Assembly: GCA_052093725.1 (NCBI GenBank)
Contig: JBQDHL010000050.1
Location: 1 to 12,158 of the forward strand
DNA length: 12,158 bases
Direction: 5' to 3'
Origin: Jeotgalicoccus sp052093725
Lineage (GTDB): Bacteria > Bacillota > Bacilli > Staphylococcales > Salinicoccaceae
A model generated the notes under the pieces. It did not search any database. It was not told the DNA's origin and saw only the letters and a program-made list of their open reading frames with translations. Below are positions 6,729 to 12,158 of this stretch, piece after piece; position 1 is the first letter of the stretch, and each line of letters opens with the position of its first letter. Both the position numbers and the translations under genes were made by a program.

Positions 6729-6971
6729 GTGTTAAAACCTATTGGAAATCGCGTAGTTGTAGATTTAACAGAGAAGGAAGAAACAACGAAAAGCGGCATC
6801 ATTTTAACTGATTCTGCTAAAGAGAAACCGCAGGAAGGCACAGTAGTCGCAGTTGGTTCAGGACGTACACTTGAAAATGGTACACAAGTAGAGCTTGAAG
6901 TTAAAGAAGGCGACAGAGTCGTTTATTCAAAATTTGCAGGTACAGAAGTAAAAAAAGGAGATAAAGATTAA
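6729..6971 (+). CDS. groES: GroES co-chaperonin, truncated by an in-frame premature stop
   Basis: The start is GTG at 6729, 8 nt after AAGGAGG (6714-6720), giving MLKPIGNRVVVDL, the usual GroES N-terminus. An upstream ATG at 6672 is in frame but lies in the CIRCE element. The mobile loop (EKEETTKSGIILTDSAKEK, about residues 15-33) and the dome segment are normal, but translation stops after 80 residues at FAGTEVKKGDKD. The stop TAA (6969-6971) stands exactly where the conserved Tyr of the 'YL(I/V)L' strand is expected. The following codons in the same frame (6972-7010) read LILSESEILAVIE, the normal GroES C-terminus, then TAA at 7011-7013. Restored length would be 94 residues, the family norm. 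So this is either a real nonsense mutation, recoding, or a single-base sequence error. As written, the protein lacks the C-terminal strand that pairs with the neighbouring subunit in the heptamer. Confidence 0.9.
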   Translation: MLKPIGNRVVVDLTEKEETTKSGIILTDSAKEKPQEGTVVAVGSGRTLENGTQVELEVKEGDRVVYSKFAGTEVKKGDKD

Positions 6972-7013
6972 TTAATTCTCTCTGAATCAGAAATATTAGC
7001 AGTAATTGAATAA
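6972..7013 (+). pseudogene. groES: Residual groES C-terminal codons downstream of the premature stop
   Basis: These 13 codons in the groES frame plus a stop encode LILSESEILAVIE, an unmistakable GroES C-terminal strand. There is no start codon or ribosome binding site of their own, so they are not separately translated; they are the cut-off end of groES. Their perfect preservation argues that the stop is very recent or not real. Confidence 0.88.
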
Positions 7014-7052
7014 TATAAATATCGCATATAATTCACTTTGGGAGGCAATATA

Positions 7053-8678
7053 ATGGCTAAAGAAATAAAGTTTTCGGAAGATGCACGCCGGTCAATGCTG
7101 GCTGGTGTAGACAAATTAGCTAATGCTGTAAAAGTAACATTAGGACCAAAAGGACGAAATGTCGTTTTAGATAAAGCATATTCATCACCGTTAATTACTA
7201 ATGATGGTGTCACTATCGCTAAAGAAATAGAACTGGAAGATAAGTATGAAAACATGGGTGCAAAACTCGTTGCAGAAGTTGCAAACCAGACGAATGAAAT
7301 TGCCGGTGACGGTACTACAACAGCAACAGTGCTTGCTCAGGCTATGATCCAGGAAGGTCTTAAAAACGTTACAAGCGGTGCGAACCCTGTCGGAATCCGT
7401 GCAGGAATTGGCATGGCGGTTGAGCGTGCGGTAGAAATACTGCAGGAAGTATCTAAACCTGTTCAGGATAAAGAAGCGATTGCACAAGTTGGTGCGATTT
7501 CTGCAGATGATCCTGAAATTGGCGAATACATTTCTGAAGCAATGGAGAAAGTCGGTAATGACGGTGTCATTACGATTGAAGAATCACGCGGCTTTAAAAC
7601 TGAATTAGAAGTTGTTGAAGGAATGCAGTTTGACCGCGGATATCTTTCACCTTACATGGTGACTGATTCTGAGAAAATGATTGCTGAGCTGGAAAACCCG
7701 TATGTACTAATTACGGACAAAAAGATTTCAAGCATTCAGGACTTAGTTCCTTTATTAGAACAAATCGTTCAGCAGTCACGTCCGATCTTAATTATCGCAG
7801 ATGACGTTGACGGCGACGCAATGACTAACCTGGTATTGAATAAAATCCGCGGTACGTTTAATGTTATCGCAGTGAAAGCACCAGGCTTCGGCGATCGACG
7901 TAAAGCGATGCTTGAAGATATTGCGACGTTAACAGGCGGACAAGTGATTACTGATGAGCTTGGTCTTGAGCTTAAAGATGCAACACTTGATTTACTTGGT
8001 AATGCGAGCAAAGTTCACGTATCTAAAGACGATACTACTATCGTTGAAGGTGCTGGAGATAAGCAAGTTATCTCAGGACGTGTAAACCAGATTAAAGCAC
8101 AAATTGAAGAAACAACTTCAAGCTTTGATAAAGAAAAACTTCAGGAACGCTTAGCTAAATTAGCAGGCGGAGTTGCGGTAATTAAAGTTGGAGCAGCAAC
8201 TGAAACTGAAATGAAAGAACGTAAACTGCGTATTGAAGATGCACTGAACTCTACACGTGCTGCAGTTGAAGAAGGTATTGTAGCAGGTGGGGGAACTGCA
8301 CTTGTTGAGGTGTACTCTAAAGTTGCAGAACTTGAAGCACAAGGCGATGTGAAGACTGGGATTAACATCGTACTTAAAGCGCTTGAAGCACCACTTCGTC
8401 AAATTGTTGAAAATGCGGGACTTGAAGGTTCTGTTATCGTACAGCAGCTGAAACAACAGGATGCCGGTATTGGGTATAACGCAGCAACTGGCGAATGGGT
8501 AAACATGATTGATGCTGGTATCGTGGATCCGACTAAAGTAACGCGCTCAGCACTGCAAAATGCAGGTTCTGTCGCAGCAATGTTCTTAACGACAGAAGCT
8601 GTCGTTGCGGATATTCCGGACGAGAACGGCGGTCCTGATATGGGCGGCATGGGCGGCGGAATGCCGGGTATGATGTAA
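7053..8678 (+). CDS. groEL: GroEL chaperonin (HSP60)
   Basis: This is a 541-residue group I chaperonin subunit forming the double-ring folding cage that works with GroES. Visible signatures are MAKEIKFSEDARRSMLAGV at the N-terminus, TLGPKGRNVVLDK and NDGVTIAKEIE around the nucleotide site, AGDGTTTATVLAQ, the apical domain (about residues 190-370), AAVEEGIVAGGGTAL in the C-terminal equatorial part, and the flexible GGMGGGMPGMM tail. The start is ATG at 7053, 7 nt after GGGAGG (7040-7045); the in-frame ATG at 7038 precedes that Shine-Dalgarno and is rejected. It lies 39 nt after the original groES end and has no promoter of its own, so it is co-transcribed under the CtsR/CIRCE-controlled promoter. 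No defect is seen in this gene. Confidence 0.98.
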   Translation: MAKEIKFSEDARRSMLAGVDKLANAVKVTLGPKGRNVVLDKAYSSPLITNDGVTIAKEIELEDKYENMGAKLVAEVANQTNEIAGDGTTTATVLAQAMIQEGLKNVTSGANPVGIRAGIGMAVERAVEILQEVSKPVQDKEAIAQVGAISADDPEIGEYISEAMEKVGNDGVITIEESRGFKTELEVVEGMQFDRGYLSPYMVTDSEKMIAELENPYVLITDKKISSIQDLVPLLEQIVQQSRPILIIADDVDGDAMTNLVLNKIRGTFNVIAVKAPGFGDRRKAMLEDIATLTGGQVITDELGLELKDATLDLLGNASKVHVSKDDTTIVEGAGDKQVISGRVNQIKAQIEETTSSFDKEKLQERLAKLAGGVAVIKVGAATETEMKERKLRIEDALNSTRAAVEEGIVAGGGTALVEVYSKVAELEAQGDVKTGINIVLKALEAPLRQIVENAGLEGSVIVQQLKQQDAGIGYNAATGEWVNMIDAGIVDPTKVTRSALQNAGSVAAMFLTTEAVVADIPDENGGPDMGGMGGGMPGMM

Positions 8679-8748
8679 AATAAAACGATTGTTAAGTGGT
8701 CTATATTTAATAATAGTTAATTCATTTGTAACTTAATATGTTTTAAAG

Positions 8749-8790
8749 AAGGTCTTTCATGAGGTTACTAAACCTCGGGAAGACCTTTTT
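8749..8790 (+). terminator. groESL terminator
   Basis: A long hairpin with outer arms AAGGTCTT (8749-8756) and AAGACCTT (8780-8787) and an inner stem GAGGTT/AACCTC around an ACTA loop is followed by T residues. It lies about 70 nt after the groEL stop. Confidence 0.88.
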
Positions 8791-9050
8791 AAAACTCTAT
8801 TATTGTAGGAAACAATAATATGAACAGGTGAAAATGTGTTATCTGACAAATCTATTTATTTATTACTGATGTAAAATGGTTAGTGAAATATATATAACAA
8901 GGAAGAGGAAATATCAGAATAAAAACTTTGAAATTGACATAATTTTATTCTCTTTATGTTTTATCCTTTCCTTTTAATAGCAGGATGAGCAATAAATTCT
9001 GTTAATTATCTATTTCAAATAAACCTAACTTTAAAGGAGCATAATTATTT
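8791..9050 (+). other. Intergenic region before the triple-RidA gene
   Basis: About 260 AT-rich bases with no gene I can support. It holds a perfect 9-bp inverted repeat, TATTATTGT (8798-8806) with ACAATAATA (8812-8820), a candidate promoter near 8934, and the ribosome binding site AAAGGAG (9033-9039). The leader from the candidate promoter to the start codon would be about 80 nt. Confidence 0.6.
8934..8964 (+). promoter_or_regulatory. Candidate promoter for the triple-RidA gene
   Basis: A consensus -35 box TTGACA (8934-8939) is present. The -10 is unclear: TATGTT (8955-8960, 15-nt spacing) and TTTTAT (8959-8964, 19-nt spacing) are both imperfect. Confidence 0.45.
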
Positions 9051-10319
9051 ATGAGTGAATATAATACAGTAGCAGCATCTAACACGGACAAGGCTCCAAA
9101 ATTTGACCAATCGTCACAATCGGTTGCTTTTTCACACTACAACAACCTTTCAGCACAGCTGCCAATCGACCCGGCAACAGGGAAATTAGTTGAAGGAGGT
9201 ATTAAAGAGCAGGCTGCACAAAGCTTTAAAAATATCGAGGCAATTCTTGAAAGTATCGGTCATGTCATGAGCGATATCGTCAGAATCTCTGTATTTGTTA
9301 AAGACATCCAGGATGTTGACGCAGTGGATGAAGTTTACAAAACTTTCTTCCCGACATATGTCCCGTCACGCACAACAGCAGCAGCAGCTTTACCGATGGA
9401 TGCTTTAGTCCAGGTTGAAGCTCTTGTAACACACGGTGAAGGTTCAATTCCAAATGCACCACAGGCTGGAGACTTAATCAAACTGTCTAACGACACAGCT
9501 AATGCACCTGTCAGCAATTTATCTTCACAAACTGTTGCATTCTCACACTACAACAACATTACAGCTCAGCTGCCAATTGATCCTGCAACAGGCAGAATCG
9601 TTACAGGCGGAGTAAAAGCAGAAACTGCACAGAGCTTAAAAAATATTAAAGCAATTTTAGCTGGTATCGACGTACCATTTGATGACATTGTTAAAGTTAA
9701 TATTTTCGTTAAAGACCTTGCAGATATGGATGCAGTAAATGAAGTTTACACAACATTCTTCCCGGATTCTGCAATTGCAAGAACTGTTGCATATGTACCG
9801 GCACGTACTGTTATCGAAGCGGCAGACCTGCAGATGGGTGCATCAGTACAAATCGAAGCAGTAGTATCACACGGAGACGGTACGCCGCCACAGGCTATCG
9901 AAGACAGACACGGTATTGTAATCAAAGCACACAACACAGAAAATGCACCGGTTGACAGCTTATCTACACAAACTGTAGCATTCTCACACTACAACCACCT
10001 GTCAGCTCAGCTGCCAATCGACCCTAAAACTGGTAAATTAGTTGAAGGCGGAATTAAAGAACAGACTAAACAGGTTTTAACTAACATTAAAGCGGTTATC
10101 GAAAGCGTTGATCACGTAATGGAAGATATGGTTAAAGTAAATATCTTCGTTAAAGATCTTGCGGATATGGACGCTGTAAACGAAGTTTACGCAGAATTCT
10201 TCCCTGAATGCACGCCTGCAAGAAGAGTAGTCGGCGTTTCAGCTATACAGGAAGATGCTTTAATTCAGATTGACGCAATTGCCGGTAATGCTGAAGGAAC
10301 ACCACCTGAAACTAAATAA
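9051..10319 (+). CDS. Three fused RidA/YjgF/UK114-family domains in one protein
   Basis: This 422-residue protein has no signal peptide or membrane segment and is made of three copies of the Rid fold: about residues 15-127, 151-272 and 298-411, joined by roughly 20-25-residue linkers. Each copy has AFSHYN(N/H)-(L/I)-(S/T)AQLPIDP, then GG(I/V)K with NI-A-I, (V/I)FVKD, a D(E/N)EVY or VNEVY helix and FFP. The arginine equivalent to RidA's substrate-binding Arg is kept in each (R107; R244 or R252; R391). The acidic residue in the last strand is E123, E269 and D408. Ordinary RidA is about 125 residues and forms a trimer with active sites between subunits; it hydrolyses reactive enamines/imines made by PLP enzymes. 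A three-domain chain could fold as a one-piece trimer (inference). Differences from standard RidA are the missing GPYSQ tyrosine and SAQ/TAQ in place of SGQ. Start ATG follows AAAGGAG by 11 nt; own terminator. Activity is unproven. Confidence 0.9.
   Translation: MSEYNTVAASNTDKAPKFDQSSQSVAFSHYNNLSAQLPIDPATGKLVEGGIKEQAAQSFKNIEAILESIGHVMSDIVRISVFVKDIQDVDAVDEVYKTFFPTYVPSRTTAAAALPMDALVQVEALVTHGEGSIPNAPQAGDLIKLSNDTANAPVSNLSSQTVAFSHYNNITAQLPIDPATGRIVTGGVKAETAQSLKNIKAILAGIDVPFDDIVKVNIFVKDLADMDAVNEVYTTFFPDSAIARTVAYVPARTVIEAADLQMGASVQIEAVVSHGDGTPPQAIEDRHGIVIKAHNTENAPVDSLSTQTVAFSHYNHLSAQLPIDPKTGKLVEGGIKEQTKQVLTNIKAVIESVDHVMEDMVKVNIFVKDLADMDAVNEVYAEFFPECTPARRVVGVSAIQEDALIQIDAIAGNAEGTPPETK
9093..10283 (+). 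repeat. Internal triplication of the Rid domain
   Basis: The FSHYN motif recurs at residues 27, 164 and 311 (spacing 137 and 147). The domains occupy about 9093-9431, 9501-9866 and 9942-10283. Similarity is visible at DNA level too, for example CACACTACAACAAC in copies 1 and 2. The longer second spacing comes mainly from about eight extra residues in copy 2, where ARTV occurs twice (ARTVAYVP then ARTVIEAA). Confidence 0.9.
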
Positions 10320-10330
10320 GTTAAGATGCA

Positions 10331-10364
10331 AAAATGCCTCCACTTGATGTGGAGGCATTTTTTA
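10331..10364. terminator. Bidirectional terminator between the triple-RidA gene and queT
   Basis: A perfect 13-bp stem (AAAATGCCTCCAC at 10331-10343, GTGGAGGCATTTT at 10349-10361) with a TTGAT loop carries T tracts on both strands and lies between convergent stop codons. Confidence 0.93.
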
Positions 10365-10811
10365 TTCCGGTAATATTCTATGACCGATTTTTATAAATAT
10401 AAACGTGCCGATAAATGTCGTAATCAGCGTGGACAGTCCAACAGTTGCTGCACTAAACCAATATGGCAGACCGAGTACTAAATAAAGTGCCAGCCCAACA
10501 AACAGTCCTGCAAGAACGCTGTACTGCAATGCATTTATCCAGACATTTTTTATAAAGTAGCTTAATGAATAAGCAATTACAGATATAGTTACACCGACGA
10601 AAACGTCGATTAAGCCGAGGCTTGAGAAAACATTTGCGATACCGACTCCAAGAATCATACCTGCGATATATTTGCGGTTGAAAAATGGAATGACACACAG
10701 TATTTCACTTATTCTGAATTGAATAGCGCCTGTGCCAATAGGATTAATCACAGTCAGTGCGACATAGATCGCCGCTAAGACGGCATTAACAGTCATATCC
10801 TTAACATTCAT
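10362..10811 (-). CDS. queT: QueT family queuosine-precursor transporter (ECF S component)
   Basis: This 149-residue, very hydrophobic protein has about five membrane segments. It shows the QueT-type N-terminus (VNAVLAAIYVALTVINP, then GAIQFRISEILCVIPFFNRKY at about 29-48) and a hydrophobic C-terminal half with WINALQYSVLAGLF. By family knowledge QueT is the substrate-binding S component of an energy-coupling factor transporter that takes up a queuine-pathway precursor such as preQ1; the shared ECF ATPases would be elsewhere. A preQ1-I riboswitch immediately upstream strongly supports the call. ATG at 10811 follows AAGGAG (10828-10823), which is part of the riboswitch. It is the last gene of a minus-strand cluster, 52 nt after the NRDE gene, and ends at a terminator. 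Confidence 0.9.
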   Translation of the reverse strand: MNVKDMTVNAVLAAIYVALTVINPIGTGAIQFRISEILCVIPFFNRKYIAGMILGVGIANVFSSLGLIDVFVGVTISVIAYSLSYFIKNVWINALQYSVLAGLFVGLALYLVLGLPYWFSAATVGLSTLITTFIGTFIFIKIGHRILPE

Positions 10812-10822
10812 ATTACTTAATT

Positions 10823-10859
10823 CTCCTTAGTTTTTTTGACAGGGAGTTTGCGAACCTGT
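10823..10859 (-). promoter_or_regulatory. preQ1-I riboswitch controlling queT translation
   Basis: On the minus strand, P1 is formed by ACAGG (10859-10855) and CCTGT (10843-10839) around the loop TTCGCAAACTC. An A-rich stretch (10837-10831) and CTAAGGAG follow. This matches the class I preQ1 aptamer: short hairpin, conserved UUC loop start, A-rich third strand, and ACUAA-type tail forming the pseudoknot. The tail contains the queT Shine-Dalgarno AAGGAG, so ligand binding should hide it (translational OFF switch). No terminator stem lies between it and queT. Confidence 0.88.
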
Positions 10860-10863
10860 TGTT

Positions 10864-11637
10864 TTATTTATTGACTGATATCGTTTCTGTTATTTCACCG
10901 GTTTGGACGCCATTTTTAAATGTGCGTTCAATCAGAGAAATATTATCTTGATGATCGACCAGGACGACAGTAGAACATCGTGTGCCATAATCAAAATCAG
11001 GAATATCGATAAACAGTGGCGATAATTTCTTTTCGAGGTCGAAATCGACTCCGGTCTTTTGGACGATATCATCAGCTGCTTTCGTATCAATACGGAGCAG
11101 GCTGAATAATGCATCAACATCTACTTCCTCTTCAGATAATACTTCATCCAATTTGGCTTTTCCGATAACGACTTTCGGCCACGGTGTGTCGAGATACTCA
11201 TTCGATAAACCATGTGTACCATCAGTTACACGTGAGATTTTGTTGTCATAATTATTCGTATAATAAAGCTCATCGGGATTTCCTACCAGCAGATTAAATC
11301 CTGCGTAGTCACTGCTGTAGGTGGCAAGAGCAGTCAAATACTCTTTGGGACTTTTCTCTGACAGCAGATAATTAACAATGAGTTCACCGCGTGATTTTTT
11401 AGCTTCTACAGTCATTTCTTCTGGTGTCCGGATATTAGTTAAGGCTCCGATTTTACCTGATTTTGATACAGCAAGCCAAGTGCCTTTAGCTTTTAAATCA
11501 CGGCCGCCTAAAATATTCTGATGATTATCCCAATAGTGCAGGGATGCAGTTGGACGGGAATAAAACTCGTCGCGGTTAGCGGCAATAATCATTTTATATT
11601 TTTTATGCGAACCAATATTAAAATTAATAAGACACAT
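10864..11637 (-). CDS. NRDE family protein (TANGO2-like)
   Basis: The protein has 257 residues if translation begins at the ATG at 11637, giving MCLINFN; an ATG at 11646 would add MIL. I prefer the shorter form because family members start Met-Cys. The naming motif ANRDEFYSRPT is at about residues 20-30, followed by GGRDLKAKGTWLAVSKSGKIGALTNIR (about 45-71). Later segments include LSNEYLDTPWPKV and, near the end, FDYGTRCSTVVLVD, also typical of this family. Eukaryotic TANGO2 has been linked to heme and lipid handling; the bacterial role is not established. It overlaps the 3' end of the upstream pseudouridine synthase gene by 14 nt, so they are probably translated from one mRNA. It is predicted to be cytoplasmic. 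Confidence 0.85.
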   Translation of the reverse strand: MCLINFNIGSHKKYKMIIAANRDEFYSRPTASLHYWDNHQNILGGRDLKAKGTWLAVSKSGKIGALTNIRTPEEMTVEAKKSRGELIVNYLLSEKSPKEYLTALATYSSDYAGFNLLVGNPDELYYTNNYDNKISRVTDGTHGLSNEYLDTPWPKVVIGKAKLDEVLSEEEVDVDALFSLLRIDTKAADDIVQKTGVDFDLEKKLSPLFIDIPDFDYGTRCSTVVLVDHQDNISLIERTFKNGVQTGEITETISVNK

Positions 11638-12158
11638 TAAAATCATTCCAAGGGAATGTTTCCGGCGGCTTGCAGAATACTTCTACGTACTCATCTTTAG
11701 TAGGGTGTTTAATGCGTAAGTAAGTTGAATAAAGTGCAATCTGCTGACCGACTTTCGCACCTTTGTTATATTTCTGATCTCCAAACAGCGGATGACCGAA
11801 ATGAGACAGCTGCACACGAATCTGATGTGAGCGCCCAGTATGCAATTTAACCTTTACCAGTGAAAAATTATTGTTTTCTGCGACCATTTCATAATCCAGT
11901 TTGGCCATTTTTGAACCGCGGTGGTTTTTATGAACGACTTTAGAAATATTTTTCTTCTCGTCTTTAAATAAATGATTCGTTAAAGTACCTTTTTTCTGTT
12001 CCAGATGATTTTCTACAACCGCATGATAGTGGCGGTCAAAGTTCTGTAATCTGATTTCGTTTGATAATCTTGCTGCTGCTTTTGATGTTTTGGCAAATAC
12101 TACAGCACCGCCGACTGGACGGTCTAATCTGTGTACCAGCCCTAAATAAACCGCTCCG
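11624..12158 (-). CDS. RluA-family RNA pseudouridine synthase (C-terminal part)
   Basis: The gene runs off the window edge; 177 codons are visible, beginning GAVYLGLVHRLDRPVGG. HRLD carries the catalytic Asp of the RluA/RluD family (Asp codon 12124-12122). Further family segments are VVFAKTSKAAARL, RHYHAVVE, and GRSHQIRVQLSHFGHPLFGDQKYN at about 50-75 residues before the end of the visible protein. The residues after HRLD are RPVGG rather than the more common R-TSG, a variant compatible with a short RluA-type enzyme lacking an S4 domain, but the N-terminus is not visible. The enzyme would isomerise uridine to pseudouridine in rRNA or tRNA; the target site is not predictable. Its last 14 nt overlap the NRDE gene. 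Confidence 0.92.
   Translation of the reverse strand, partial: GAVYLGLVHRLDRPVGGAVVFAKTSKAAARLSNEIRLQNFDRHYHAVVENHLEQKKGTLTNHLFKDEKKNISKVVHKNHRGSKMAKLDYEMVAENNNFSLVKVKLHTGRSHQIRVQLSHFGHPLFGDQKYNKGAKVGQQIALYSTYLRIKHPTKDEYVEVFCKPPETFPWNDFNVSY

Noticed and set aside
7038..7052. groEL start at the upstream in-frame ATG (7038)
   Set aside because: It would place the GGGAGG ribosome binding site inside the gene; MAKEIKF from 7053 is the standard N-terminus.
8834..8869. Tiny frame MCYLTNLFIYY after groESL
   Set aside because: Eleven codons in AT-rich sequence with only a weak AGGTG before it and no family resemblance; not supportable as a gene or leader peptide.

Overview
The window looks like a draft-assembly piece of a low-to-moderate GC Gram-positive (Firmicutes) chromosome, most probably from the Staphylococcaceae (a Jeotgalicoccus/Salinicoccus/Macrococcus-type genome; genus not decided). 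The support is an LPXTG sortase substrate, strong AGGAGG-type ribosome binding sites, a CPBP (MroQ-like) membrane protease divergent from groES-groEL, both a CtsR-type box and a CIRCE operator in front of groES, and a preQ1-I riboswitch in front of a QueT transporter. Two runs of exactly 100 N (1900-1999 and 5609-5708) are scaffold gaps of unknown true length. One removes the middle-to-late part of a dehydrogenase gene; the other interrupts a 41-bp tandem repeat array.

Layout: 1-1002 (+) is the 3' part of a very acidic, Pro/Thr/Glu-rich, LPNTG-anchored wall protein with a terminator. 1216-2092 (+) is a tartrate/D-malate dehydrogenase family gene broken by the first gap, ending at a bidirectional terminator shared with a convergent M3-family oligoendopeptidase (3843-2143, -). 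4009-5444 (+) is a translationally coupled lemA / TPM-domain pair. 5445-5774 is intergenic: a terminator, the 41-bp repeats, the second gap and a terminator for the opposite gene. 6539-5775 (-) is the MroQ-like protease, divergent from groES-groEL (6729-8678, +). 8679-9050 is a regulatory intergenic region. 9051-10319 (+) encodes a protein with three fused RidA/YjgF domains. 10362-12158 (-) is a run of RluA-type pseudouridine synthase (partial), NRDE/TANGO2-like protein, preQ1 riboswitch and queT.

The most notable observations are: (1) groES has an in-frame TAA exactly where a conserved Tyr codon is expected, followed by the intact remaining 13 codons and the normal stop, so the reading is either a recent nonsense mutation, a recoding event or a sequence error; (2) three RidA domains are fused in one chain, which could fold as a single-chain version of the usual RidA homotrimer, and all three domains lack the usual Gly-Pro-Tyr and Ser-Gly-Gln signatures while keeping the Arg; (3) the groESL control region appears to be under both CtsR and HrcA, with the CtsR box inside the promoter spacer; (4) a complete preQ1-I aptamer fills the 52-nt gap before queT and overlaps its Shine-Dalgarno sequence. 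Functionally the window mixes proteostasis (chaperonin, peptidase, membrane protease), envelope proteins, possible metabolite-damage control (Rid) and tRNA/rRNA modification (queuosine precursor uptake, pseudouridylation).
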